Source: Bacteroidota bacterium
GTDB taxonomy: Bacteria > Bacteroidota > Bacteroidia > Chitinophagales > LD1
Length of the DNA: 52,461 nucleotides
Direction of reading: 5' to 3'
NCBI GenBank assembly: GCA_947478005.1
Contig: CANJVG010000012.1
Coordinates: 1 to 52,461, forward strand
The notes below the pieces were generated by a model that was given only the letters and a program-made list of their open reading frames with translations, did not search any database and had not been told where the DNA came from. Of the stretch, positions 43,203 through 51,730 are shown piece after piece. Every line of letters starts with the position of its first letter. The first letter of the stretch is position 1. The position numbers and the translations under genes are program-made.

Positions 43203-43319
43203 AATTTAGGTTGGTTAAAAACCGGAAGCAAGTTTACAGTTGTTTTCGAAAACGAAATGGTAATAATTCATAAGCTGCCCGGATGAAAACTAATGGGGCG
43301 GAAGTATTCAAAGGGTAAA

Positions 43320-44219
43320 CTATTTATTGGTGAGGCGAAATTTTTGTTTGAAAGAGGCGGTTTCATACATAGCGGCTCTTTCAGCCATGTTGTTGCCAGC
43401 GTCTCCATTTTCATCTCCAAAATCGGAATGCGGCATTTGACCACCAAGTCGGTTGGCGTTGTCATAACCGTTCATGCCTCCGCCCATACCTTGACCATTC
43501 ATTCCTTCACCAGCCATTCTGCGGTCGCCATTTCCACCCCAGTTTCCGTGGTTGCCTCCTGCATTGCCTCCACTGCCCGCTGGCGCCTCCAGACCATGCA
43601 CCTTTACATTCAGCGTTAATTGTTCGTTCAGTTGAATAAAGTTTGCATCGAACAGGGCCTGCATCGGAATGGTAATTTCATATACAACACCCAGCACACT
43701 ATCGCTGCCAATGCTTGTTTGAATACCTGTAGTATCCATAGCAGGTAGTAAACCGTTTTTTGTTCTGAAACCCGTAGCAGTTATTTGGAGGAACTGCATC
43801 TTATAAGTACCCACCAACCCTTCAAAATTCGTTTTCTTCTTCCAGTCAAATTTGTGTTCGGTGCGTTCTTTGTTTTCGAAGCCGGTCATCTGCCGCTGCG
43901 GAAAAATAATCGCTGCAGTTACCTTTTTGTTTTTCTCTTTAGAAGACAATTCTATCTGCCAGCCTGTGCGCATTATTTTGCGGGCCTTGGATTCATCGTT
44001 GGCGGTGAAGCAGAGATAAAGGTTCGCGCTATCGTTGCCAATAGAAAACTGAAGACCTGTGGAGCCGTCATAAAGATTAAAAGGCCTTTTCCATTCGTCT
44101 GCTACTCCATCAACTGTGACAGGTATTGTTGCCCAACTGGATTTAAAAACATCATCCTGCGCCATTAAATGGTTGACAAAAATGGAAAGAAGAAGAAAGG
44201 AAAAACTATGTTTAGTCAT
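43320..44219 (-). CDS. Secreted CBM9-like protein with Gly/Asn/Met-rich tail
   Basis: 299 residues from the ATG at 44219 (MTKHSFSF); the longer frame to 44306 adds a stretch without a signal-peptide shape and contains an 8-G run upstream of the ATG. Signal peptide 1-20 (ending HLMAQ). VTVDGVADEWKRPFNLYDG and LQFSIGNDSANLYLCFTAND are the start of a CBM9-like beta sandwich, which binds carbohydrates in some proteins. The C-terminal ~80 residues are low complexity (GNHGNWGGNGDRR, GEGMNGQGMGGGMNGYD) and may be disordered. Function unknown. Confidence 0.75.
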   Translation of the reverse strand: MTKHSFSFLLLSIFVNHLMAQDDVFKSSWATIPVTVDGVADEWKRPFNLYDGSTGLQFSIGNDSANLYLCFTANDESKARKIMRTGWQIELSSKEKNKKVTAAIIFPQRQMTGFENKERTEHKFDWKKKTNFEGLVGTYKMQFLQITATGFRTKNGLLPAMDTTGIQTSIGSDSVLGVVYEITIPMQALFDANFIQLNEQLTLNVKVHGLEAPAGSGGNAGGNHGNWGGNGDRRMAGEGMNGQGMGGGMNGYDNANRLGGQMPHSDFGDENGDAGNNMAERAAMYETASFKQKFRLTNK

Positions 44220-44312
44220 GAGGTTGTGCGTGAATGTTTGTTGGGGGGGGCAAATGGAATAAATTCGTGGAAGTAGTATTAAAAACAAGCGAATTGAATT
44301 TTCCATTTTTTG

Positions 44313-45089
44313 TTAAGGGCGCTTTCCTATCTCTTCAAAAATATTCTTCACTATCTCTACTGAATAGCGGCTCGATATTTTTTGGATGAACAAAGGAAAG
44401 TCGATATGCGATTGCTCATCGGCCACATCTGATATGGTACGAATGATGGTGAAGGGAATATCGTATTCAAAACAAACCTGCGCCACAGCAGCTCCTTCCA
44501 TCTCCACGCAAAGAATAGATGGAAGCAATAGAAGCAAGGCATCTTTGTCCGCGGAGCCGGAGAAGAATTTATCGCCACTGGCAATGTCGCCAACAACCAG
44601 TTGAGGAGAAGTAATGGAAAAAGCAGCGAGTTCTTCATCACTAATCACATTGTGTAATTGCTTGGTCTTAGTCAGTTTTATAACGGCTTTGGTTGCCTGG
44701 GTTATCTGGTCATCTGCACTTTCAAACCATGTTTTGTCCAAAAGCGGTATTTCAAATTGCGGCATCAGGGGCCGTGCATCCATATCATGTTGAATCAATC
44801 GTTTGGCCAGAACGATGTCTCCGATTTTCAACTCATGATTGACCGCACCTGCCACACCGGTAAAAATCAGTTCAGTGATATTGAATTCGAGTAGCAGGTT
44901 AGTGAGCGTAGTAGCTGCTGCCACCTTTCCCCATCGCGAAAACACGACCACTGCTTTAATGCCATTCAATGTGCCGAAATAGTAAATCCGTTGACCTCGG
45001 TGAAACTCCTGCACATTGCTCAATAATTCGACTACTCCGTTTATCTCTTCGGGCATGGCGCCCATGATGCCTATTATTCTTTCGCTCAT
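44313..45089 (-). CDS. mtnN: 5'-methylthioadenosine/S-adenosylhomocysteine nucleosidase
   Basis: 258 residues. IGIMGAMPEEI carries the catalytic Glu; FTGVAGAVN, VEMEGAAVAQV (purine binding, catalytic region) and TISDVAD with the catalytic Asp follow. It cleaves adenine from MTA and SAH in methionine salvage and methyl-cycle detoxification. The start overlaps the next upstream gene's stop by one base, so the two form an operon. Confidence 0.93.
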   Translation of the reverse strand: MSERIIGIMGAMPEEINGVVELLSNVQEFHRGQRIYYFGTLNGIKAVVVFSRWGKVAAATTLTNLLLEFNITELIFTGVAGAVNHELKIGDIVLAKRLIQHDMDARPLMPQFEIPLLDKTWFESADDQITQATKAVIKLTKTKQLHNVISDEELAAFSITSPQLVVGDIASGDKFFSGSADKDALLLLLPSILCVEMEGAAVAQVCFEYDIPFTIIRTISDVADEQSHIDFPLFIQKISSRYSVEIVKNIFEEIGKRP

Positions 45090-45592
45090 TAAATTCTGGT
45101 GAGTTTGGTAATTATTTGTTCGTGGGCGGGAAACTTGTTTATCAATTCGCCACGCACAGCCAATTCGAAATCTTTAAAATCAAAACCCGGAGATACGGTG
45201 CAGCCCACTAAAGAAAAATCGTTTTCATTTTTCACATTAGATGCAAACCAATATCCCGCAGGCACTACAAACTGTGGGTGCTCTCCCTTTTCAATATCAT
45301 TTCCAATAATTGTTTCGGAGTATTCCCCATCGGGACTGATGACATGCAACGAAATAGGCGAGCCATCATAAAAATGCCAAACCTCATCCTGGCGAATCCG
45401 GTGAAAAGCAGAAAACATGTCCGAGGTTAAGAGAAAATAAATTGCAGTAGAATAATTTCTTACACCATTAAATTCAGTTCCGAGGCTCTCTTGTTTTATC
45501 TCCCCAACACTGCGATAGGTCTCTCTGAAAAAACCACCTTCGGGGTGGGGCATCAATTGTAAACGGTCGATTATTTGGTCGTATGATTTCAT
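45089..45592 (-). CDS. Cupin, DUF985 family
   Basis: 167 residues. The N-terminal LQLMPHPEGGFFRETYRS is the DUF985 signature. FHRIRQDEVWHFYDGSPISLHVI contains the cupin metal/ligand loop, and PAGYWFASNVKNENDFSLVGCTVSPGFDFKDFE ends the barrel. Some members are annotated as cupins with sugar epimerase-like folds, but no activity is settled. It overlaps mtnN by one base. A role in the same salvage pathway is possible but not shown. Confidence 0.9.
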   Translation of the reverse strand: MKSYDQIIDRLQLMPHPEGGFFRETYRSVGEIKQESLGTEFNGVRNYSTAIYFLLTSDMFSAFHRIRQDEVWHFYDGSPISLHVISPDGEYSETIIGNDIEKGEHPQFVVPAGYWFASNVKNENDFSLVGCTVSPGFDFKDFELAVRGELINKFPAHEQIITKLTRI

Positions 45593-45680
45593 GCAAAGTA
45601 AATGTAGAAGAATAAACAGAACAGATTTAGGGAATGCTAAAAGCCTGTCTTAATTATTGTCAACTAACTTAGCACCCAAT

Positions 45681-47024
45681 ATGAATATGACTTTTGATGA
45701 ATTGAATCTGAATCCTCCGTTGCTCAATGCACTGCGCGATTTAGGCTATACCCAACCAACTACCATACAACAAAAAGTATTTTCGGTGATTATGTCGGGC
45801 CGCGATGTAGTGGGCATTGCGCAAACGGGAACAGGAAAAACATTTGCTTACCTGCTGCCTTGCCTGCGTCAATGGAAATTCACAAAAGACAAAGTGCCGC
45901 AAATTTTGATTCTGGTTCCTACGCGCGAGTTGGTGGTGCAGGTGGTGGAAGAAATTGAAAAGCTATCGGTGTATTTGAACGTGGTAGCGGTAGGGGTATA
46001 TGGCGGAACCAATATCAATACACAAATTTCGTCTTTAAGCAATGGCGCAGATATTATTGTGGCCACACCGGGCCGATTGATGGATATGGTGTTGAAAGGA
46101 GTAGTGAAACTGAAGCTGATTAAGAAACTGGTGATTGATGAGGTGGATGAAATGCTGAACCTTGGCTTTCGTTCGCAGCTTAAACTTATCCTCGACCTGT
46201 TGCCATTAAAGCGCCAGAGCATTATGTTCTCGGCTACCATGACCGATGAAGTGGATGCCCTGATTCAAAATGCTTTTAACCAACCTGTGCGGGTTGAAGC
46301 AGCACCAACGGGCACTCCGCTCGAAAACATTATTCAATCGGCTTACGAGGTTCCCAATTTTTATACCAAGGTGAATCTGTTGCGGTTGCTGCTGAACGAT
46401 GAGGCCATGAGCAAAGTGCTGGTGTTTACAGCCACCAAGCAATTAGCCGACCAGGTGTTTGAAGAACTGGAAGGGCATTACACTGAAACCATCGGCATTA
46501 TTCATTCCAACAAATCGCAAAACCATCGTTTTAATGCGGTGAAACAATTTCATGATGGAAGTTTCCGCATTTTGATTGCTACCGATATTGTGGCGCGCGG
46601 TATTGATATTTCGGAGGTAACCCATGTTGTCAATTTCGATACTCCCGAGGTGCCCGAGAGTTACATGCACCGAATAGGCCGAACAGGACGTGCCGATAAA
46701 AAAGGAATAGCGATTACCTTCATCGTGCCAAATGATGCCGAACGATTGGAACGAATGGAAACGCTGATGAGTTATAAGATTCCGGTTACTGAACTTCCCG
46801 AAGATCTTTTTATCTCCAATGTTTTGACCGAAGACGAAAAGCCAAAAGTATATCAGCCGAACATGGAGATGAAAGCACCCCGCAAGGCACCATCAGGTCC
46901 TGCCTTCCATGAGAAGTTAGATAAGAACTTAAAGGTAAGTGTGAAGGTTACTCGCGCTGATAAACTACGCGAGAAATATGGTAAGCCTAAAACACGGGGA
47001 CAGAAAATGAAGAAGAAAAAATAA
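45681..47024 (+). CDS. DEAD-box RNA helicase (variant DEVD motif)
   Basis: 447 residues from the ATG at 45681; an upstream TTG start at 45657 is possible but less likely. Q motif FDELNLNPPLLNALRDLGYTQPTTIQ, motif I AQTGTGKT, Ia VPTREL, motif II DEVD (152-155, instead of DEAD), motif III SAT, motif IV/V VFTATK and ATDIVARGIDI, motif VI HRIGRTGR. The C-terminus is basic (KPKTRGQKMKKKK), for RNA binding. It resembles the RhlE group. RNA remodelling, possibly in ribosome assembly, is the family role. Its 3' end converges on a membrane protein gene. Confidence 0.92.
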   Translation: MNMTFDELNLNPPLLNALRDLGYTQPTTIQQKVFSVIMSGRDVVGIAQTGTGKTFAYLLPCLRQWKFTKDKVPQILILVPTRELVVQVVEEIEKLSVYLNVVAVGVYGGTNINTQISSLSNGADIIVATPGRLMDMVLKGVVKLKLIKKLVIDEVDEMLNLGFRSQLKLILDLLPLKRQSIMFSATMTDEVDALIQNAFNQPVRVEAAPTGTPLENIIQSAYEVPNFYTKVNLLRLLLNDEAMSKVLVFTATKQLADQVFEELEGHYTETIGIIHSNKSQNHRFNAVKQFHDGSFRILIATDIVARGIDISEVTHVVNFDTPEVPESYMHRIGRTGRADKKGIAITFIVPNDAERLERMETLMSYKIPVTELPEDLFISNVLTEDEKPKVYQPNMEMKAPRKAPSGPAFHEKLDKNLKVSVKVTRADKLREKYGKPKTRGQKMKKKK

Positions 47025-47036
47025 GGGGCTGAACCC

Positions 47037-48953
47037 CTACTTATGAATTGCAAAGTAACGCCCGTTGGTAAAGTAACTGTTGTAATGTAGTTTAGGCAGG
47101 AACGTGCCTTTCACTATGTCGTCTGCCTCTACTCCCACAATGTAATAATCTTCTTCCAACTTCTGATTGATAATAGCAATCTTATCATTCAGAATAACCA
47201 AGGCGTCTATCGGGTTGAACTTAGACGGCATATCGTATTTGCCCCTGTAATACAAATAAAAATCCTCGGAATCAAAAATCATAAAATATACTTTCCTGTC
47301 GCCTTTTGTTAGTGCCGATATAGTTTGCAGCGCACCAGGCTCCGGATGGCTATCGGCATAAGTCCATTGCCTGCTTTTCAAAGAACTCATGAATGCTCCA
47401 AAGTTGGCTGAAAATAAGCCCGCATTGTTCACCATCATTCCTATGAATATTAACCACACAGGTGTAAGACCGAGAACTTTGGTGGTGGAATCTGTTTCTG
47501 ATTCTTCTCCTCGCATAAGTATTAACAGCACATCGCAACAAAGCAGTAACACAAACAGCAGCACCCCTGAAATATTTATTATATTGTTCTCGTGGCTTCT
47601 GCCGAAAAAATAAACAGAAGAACCCAGACATAACGCCAAAAGGAAGAGGGCTTGCTCAAAATATTTTTCATCGAACGCCTTTCGAAAAGAGAGAAGCAAA
47701 GCAAAGCAAAGCGCGAACGCGCCAGCAAAATACCAATACGAGGAACATTGTGTTAAAGGCAACATGCCTAACTGATAGTCCCTATACATCGTCATACTTT
47801 CATTTACCACATGACCAGTGATAAGATAATAGATCAACAAACCGGCAAAGCCTAACAAAACATTCCAACTGTATTTAGTCATCCAATCCCGAAGAATTTT
47901 CCCGAAGTATACCGGCCGCCCACTTTTGTAATTGGCATAAAACGCTAAGGCCAGTAGGAAAATCAACAGAAGTAAATAACAGGCGAAATAGATTACAGCA
48001 AAGCTGTTCAAGACAACTATAAGCAACAGAAAACAAGCACCCAGCTTTTTATTGTCTACGCCTCCTCCGAAATGCGCACTCGCAAACAGAAGCAACCACC
48101 AGTCTAAACGCATGGAGGTAGATTGGGGTATGGCAGTAGCTTCTGTAATTCCCATAAAAAGCCGCACTATTATCAGGAGAGCAAACAGATAAAAAGCCAG
48201 ACTTTTATGAACAAAAAATTTGCGTGCGGTGATGAAGGAGGCTATCACAAATACAAACAATCCTCCTTGCACAAAAAAACGGTAAGCATAAACACTCCAG
48301 CCTTTTTTTAAAACCAATAAGGCAGGCAAGCTAGGCAAGAAATCGTATTGAAAATAGGTATCAGCTATGTTGGTTCCCTGCAATAGTTTCCAGGCCGGAG
48401 CCAGCACGAAAGCATAATCGAAATACGATACATCGGAGTAAGGAACAAAACAGACTAATAGGGTTATTTCGGCCAACAGAAATTGAGCTAGAAGCGGTAT
48501 CTTTTTATAGAGCCGGTATAAAACCCAAACGAGAGCACCAAAAACCATCAGCATTTTTATCCATTGCACCATTACCCCATCGGCAATCATTTGCGCTAAA
48601 AAGTTTTGAAAAAATCGTACTTCCAACACAAAGACCATCCACATTACAGCAGCAATTCCCGTCAATATTTTTTTAGGCAAGGAGGACTGAAACAACAAAA
48701 ATCCGGCAGGACCAGCAAAGAGCATATACAAAAAAAGCACAGCCGGCTCTATGCCGTCATGTTCTGCGGTAAGAGTGGTGTGCGGGTCTATTACACTATT
48801 TATCGTTGCATCGCTGGGGCGATGGCAATTAACAATATGATTATGAAAGGCAAAGAACAGGAAATAGCCATATAGAAAGGGTATAGTTACCACCAAAATA
48901 ATCCAATGCAGGTTTTTCCTGTATAAATTAGTTTCTGTATTCACCGGCTGCAT
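47037..48953 (-). CDS. Polytopic membrane protein of unknown function
   Basis: 638 residues with more than ten hydrophobic segments, the first at 17-36 (IILVVTIPFLYGYFLFFAF), others across the middle (FVIASFITARK, VLLVLLLCCDVLLI), and a ~100-residue soluble C-terminal domain. The layout resembles GT-C glycosyltransferases, with an early Asp-containing loop (HRPSDATINSVIDP) and a soluble tail, but no conserved motif confirms this. It is 24 bp downstream of a TPR protein on the same strand, likely an operon. Its stop is 12 bp from the helicase stop. Confidence 0.8.
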   Translation of the reverse strand: MQPVNTETNLYRKNLHWIILVVTIPFLYGYFLFFAFHNHIVNCHRPSDATINSVIDPHTTLTAEHDGIEPAVLFLYMLFAGPAGFLLFQSSLPKKILTGIAAVMWMVFVLEVRFFQNFLAQMIADGVMVQWIKMLMVFGALVWVLYRLYKKIPLLAQFLLAEITLLVCFVPYSDVSYFDYAFVLAPAWKLLQGTNIADTYFQYDFLPSLPALLVLKKGWSVYAYRFFVQGGLFVFVIASFITARKFFVHKSLAFYLFALLIIVRLFMGITEATAIPQSTSMRLDWWLLLFASAHFGGGVDNKKLGACFLLLIVVLNSFAVIYFACYLLLLIFLLALAFYANYKSGRPVYFGKILRDWMTKYSWNVLLGFAGLLIYYLITGHVVNESMTMYRDYQLGMLPLTQCSSYWYFAGAFALCFALLLSFRKAFDEKYFEQALFLLALCLGSSVYFFGRSHENNIINISGVLLFVLLLCCDVLLILMRGEESETDSTTKVLGLTPVWLIFIGMMVNNAGLFSANFGAFMSSLKSRQWTYADSHPEPGALQTISALTKGDRKVYFMIFDSEDFYLYYRGKYDMPSKFNPIDALVILNDKIAIINQKLEEDYYIVGVEADDIVKGTFLPKLHYNSYFTNGRYFAIHK

Positions 48954-48977
48954 AGGGTTGTTAACGGATAGCAGGGG

Positions 48978-49421
48978 TTACTTTTTTTGTTTTGCTAACT
49001 CGGCTTTAGCCCAAGCCAGATTATTTTTGGCCAATTCGAAATTGGGGTCTACAGCTAAAGCTTTTTCGCAGTAAATTATCTGCTCTTCCCAGTCGGAAAG
49101 GCAACCATAAGCTGCGGCTAAATTACTATAAACTACCGCGTTGGTAGAATTATACTCCAACGCCTTTTTCCAATTACCGATAGCCCCTTGAAAGTCTTTG
49201 GCATTGTAACAGGTCAGTCCCAAATTGGCATAGGTGTCGAAGTTGGAATTAATAACCGAGCTACCCGAAGATGCTGAGATTAATGCCGCTTCTTGCCCAG
49301 ATGATTTAAGAGTTACATACATGGCATAGTTCAGCGGTATGAGAAAGATAATAATGACGATAGCATTCCTGAAATTCGTTGACATGCTAGCACCCGGCTT
49401 GGATATAATCGGCTTGTCCAT
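48978..49421 (-). CDS. Membrane-anchored TPR protein
   Basis: 147 residues. One transmembrane helix at ~18-37 (AIVIIIFLIPLNYAMYVTL), then about 2.5 TPR repeats: AYANLGLTCYNAKDFQGAIGNWKKALEYN, AVVYSNLAAAYGCLSDWEEQIIYCEKALAVD, NLAWAKAEL. The TPR part should face the periplasm or cytosol as a protein-binding scaffold. A start at 49385 (MSTNFRN) is also possible. Operon with the polytopic membrane protein. Confidence 0.82.
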   Translation of the reverse strand: MDKPIISKPGASMSTNFRNAIVIIIFLIPLNYAMYVTLKSSGQEAALISASSGSSVINSNFDTYANLGLTCYNAKDFQGAIGNWKKALEYNSTNAVVYSNLAAAYGCLSDWEEQIIYCEKALAVDPNFELAKNNLAWAKAELAKQKK

Positions 49422-49550
49422 GATTTTTTAATTCTTACAGAGCGAATATACTAAAACATTGTATTCAGTTTCTTCCCTGGTAAATGGGCAATAGGACTAT
49501 TTCCGTATGGAGTGCAGTTACTTTCTTGCCGCAAATTTCCGTTTAAATAA

Positions 49551-49577
49551 TTTAGGGGTAATTTGTTTTTATTTTCG
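49551..49577 (+). promoter_or_regulatory. Promoter of argS, near-leaderless
   Basis: TTT at 49551-49553 and TATTTTCG at 49570-49577 (16 bp apart). The ATG of argS is only 5 bp after the -7 box, so transcription would start at or within a few bases of the start codon. Confidence 0.4.
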
Positions 49578-49582
49578 CGGCC

Positions 49583-51361
49583 ATGAAATTAGAACAATTA
49601 CTAAAGGACTCCACCGTAGCTATTTTTAAAGAAGAATTCAACACCGAAATCGCCACCCATACGGTTACTATCAATATAACTAAGAAAGAACACGAAGGCG
49701 ACTACACCATTGTAGTTTTTCCCTTAATCAAGTTCTCAAAAAAGTCGCCTGAACAAACCGCAGAAATCATTGGTACTAAACTGAAAGAAAAAAACAAAAT
49801 TGTCGCCAGCTTCAATGTTATCAAGGGCTTTCTTAATCTTTCCTTCACTGATGCTTATTGGGCGAATCGTTTGAAAGAGATTGCCGACAGCAAGAATTAT
49901 GGCAGTTTTGCCCTCAATGGGCAGAAAGTAGTTCTTGAATATTGTGGTCCAAACACAAATAAACCTCTGCACATAGGACACCTGCGCAATATGCTTCTCG
50001 GTTTCTCTATGAGCGAAATACTAAATGCGGCCGGATATGATGTTACCAAGGTTAACATATATAATGACAGGGGAATTGCCATTTGCAAAAGTATGGTTGC
50101 CTATCTCCGCTATGGGAATGGCTCCACACCTCAGTCCACCGGTATCAAAGGGGATCACTTTGCGGGTGATTGGTATGTGAAGTGGAATGAAAAAGCAAAA
50201 GAAGAACTACAAACTATAGCTGGCACTAAAGGCGATTTTGATGAAGACCAAAAGCTAACCGAGCTTTTTAAGGAAACACAAGAAATGCTATTGAAATGGG
50301 AAGCAGGAGATGCCGACACGATGGCTTTGTGGAATAGAATGAATGGCTGGGTATATGAAGGTTTTCAGAAGACGTTCAATCTACTTGGTGTTGATTTCCA
50401 GAAAGACTATTTCGAGAGCCAGACGTATTTAATGGGAAAAGATATTGTGGAGGAAGGCTTACAAATGAATGTTTTCAAAAAGCGTGGTGATGGTGCGGTA
50501 GTTATTGACCTTACTGCAGATGGTTTGGACGAGAAGGTTCTATTAAGAAGTGATGGCACCTCTATATATATTACTCAGGATTTGGCTACTGCAGAACTGC
50601 GCCATACTGAATTCGGAATGGATAAGATGATTTATGTGGTAGCGAATGAACAGGACTACCATTTCAAAGTTCTGAAATTGGCATTGCAAAAGATGGGTAA
50701 GAATTGGGCAGACGGTATTTATCACTTAAGCTATGCTTTGGTAGAATCGCCCACGGGCCGCTTTAAAAGCCGCGAAGGTAAGACGGCAGATGCGGATGAT
50801 TTAATAGCAGAAGTCTTACGCATTGCCAAAGAGAAAACAAAAGAACTCGGTAAGACTGAAGGATTCAGCGATGAGCAGGCAATAGAACTTTATAAAACTA
50901 TTGGCTTAGGAGCCTTAAAGTATTTCGTATTGCGAGTAAATCCTTATAAGAAAATAATATTCAACCCGGAGGAAAGCATTGACTTTCATGGCCATACAGG
51001 TCCGTTTATTCAATACACCCATGCCCGTATCTGTGCCATACTGCGCAGAGCCGCTGAAATAGACCTTACCGGTTTTCAAAATCTGCATAATCTCGCAGCA
51101 ATTGAGCGTGAACTCATTATTTTGCTCAGCGAATATGAAAATACAATATCTGCTGCTGCCGAAAAGTATGACCCAAGTGAAGTGGCTAACTACGTTTACA
51201 ACCTGGCAAAGACCTATAATAAGTTCTATCATGATTTTCCAATTCTGAGTGCTGTAACTGATCTAGAAATGAAACTGCGCATTGAATTATCAAAACAAAC
51301 CGGAATCATTATCAGAAAAGGTATGAAATTGCTTGGAATTGAAGTGCCGGAGAAAATGTAA
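49583..51361 (+). CDS. argS: Arginyl-tRNA synthetase
   Basis: 592 residues, class I. The N-terminal additional domain is followed by YCGPNTNKPLHIGHLRNM with the HIGH motif at 130-133; GRFKSREGKTADAD is the KMSK-loop equivalent (degenerate in ArgRS), and QYTHARICAILRRA begins the anticodon-binding helices. It charges tRNA-Arg and, like GlnRS and GluRS, needs the tRNA for ATP activation. It ends 134 bp before a tRNA-Glu gene, with nothing obvious between them except the tRNA's promoter. Confidence 0.96.
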   Translation: MKLEQLLKDSTVAIFKEEFNTEIATHTVTINITKKEHEGDYTIVVFPLIKFSKKSPEQTAEIIGTKLKEKNKIVASFNVIKGFLNLSFTDAYWANRLKEIADSKNYGSFALNGQKVVLEYCGPNTNKPLHIGHLRNMLLGFSMSEILNAAGYDVTKVNIYNDRGIAICKSMVAYLRYGNGSTPQSTGIKGDHFAGDWYVKWNEKAKEELQTIAGTKGDFDEDQKLTELFKETQEMLLKWEAGDADTMALWNRMNGWVYEGFQKTFNLLGVDFQKDYFESQTYLMGKDIVEEGLQMNVFKKRGDGAVVIDLTADGLDEKVLLRSDGTSIYITQDLATAELRHTEFGMDKMIYVVANEQDYHFKVLKLALQKMGKNWADGIYHLSYALVESPTGRFKSREGKTADADDLIAEVLRIAKEKTKELGKTEGFSDEQAIELYKTIGLGALKYFVLRVNPYKKIIFNPEESIDFHGHTGPFIQYTHARICAILRRAAEIDLTGFQNLHNLAAIERELIILLSEYENTISAAAEKYDPSEVANYVYNLAKTYNKFYHDFPILSAVTDLEMKLRIELSKQTGIIIRKGMKLLGIEVPEKM

Positions 51362-51468
51362 ATTTCTTTTTAGCTGTTTTCGTCATAGGTAAAACCTGCT
51401 TCCGGACCGTGTGAGGCAATCTCTTTTAAAATAATTTCAGCTTCTCTTTCCTGCTTCCGAAAAAATTC

Positions 51469-51476
51469 TACATTTG
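51469..51476 (+). promoter_or_regulatory. -7 box for tRNA-Glu
   Basis: TACATTTG matches TAnnTTTG exactly, ending 18 bp before the tRNA 5' end. Its -33 partner is weak. Confidence 0.5.
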
Positions 51477-51494
51477 CCGCCTCTTAGAAAAGAA

Positions 51495-51569
51495 GCCGCG
51501 TTCGTATAACGGTTAGTACGCCTCCCTTTCACGGAGGTAATAGGGGTTCGATTCCCCTACGCGGTACCA
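51495..51569 (+). tRNA. tRNA-Glu (TTC anticodon), CCA encoded
   Basis: Full cloverleaf: acceptor GCCGCGT pairs with ACGCGGT (one G-U pair), D-loop TATAACGGTTAGTA, anticodon stem CCTCC/GGAGG with loop CTTTCAC and anticodon TTC, T-arm AGGGGTTCGATTCCCCT, discriminator A and an encoded CCA at 51567-51569. The U34 wobble base is a predicted substrate of MnmA (15390-16493). Confidence 0.97.
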
Positions 51570-51575
51570 AAAATT

Positions 51576-51602
51576 GCAACTCTAGCGGGTTGCTTTTTTT
51601 TT
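51576..51602 (+). terminator. Intrinsic terminator after tRNA-Glu
   Basis: GCAAC (51576-51580) pairs with GTTGC (51589-51593) around an 8-nt loop (TCTAGCGG), followed by nine T residues to 51602. Confidence 0.85.
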
Positions 51603-51730
51603 AGTGCTAACAGAACAAGGGCGAACTAAAATCACTTTTGCTTTGTTGTGAATAATGATACTTTCAAAATCTGAAAGAGAATATTTTTCAGGAGTAATTT
51701 TTTGATTAACGATAAATTTCTACCCTTCAA

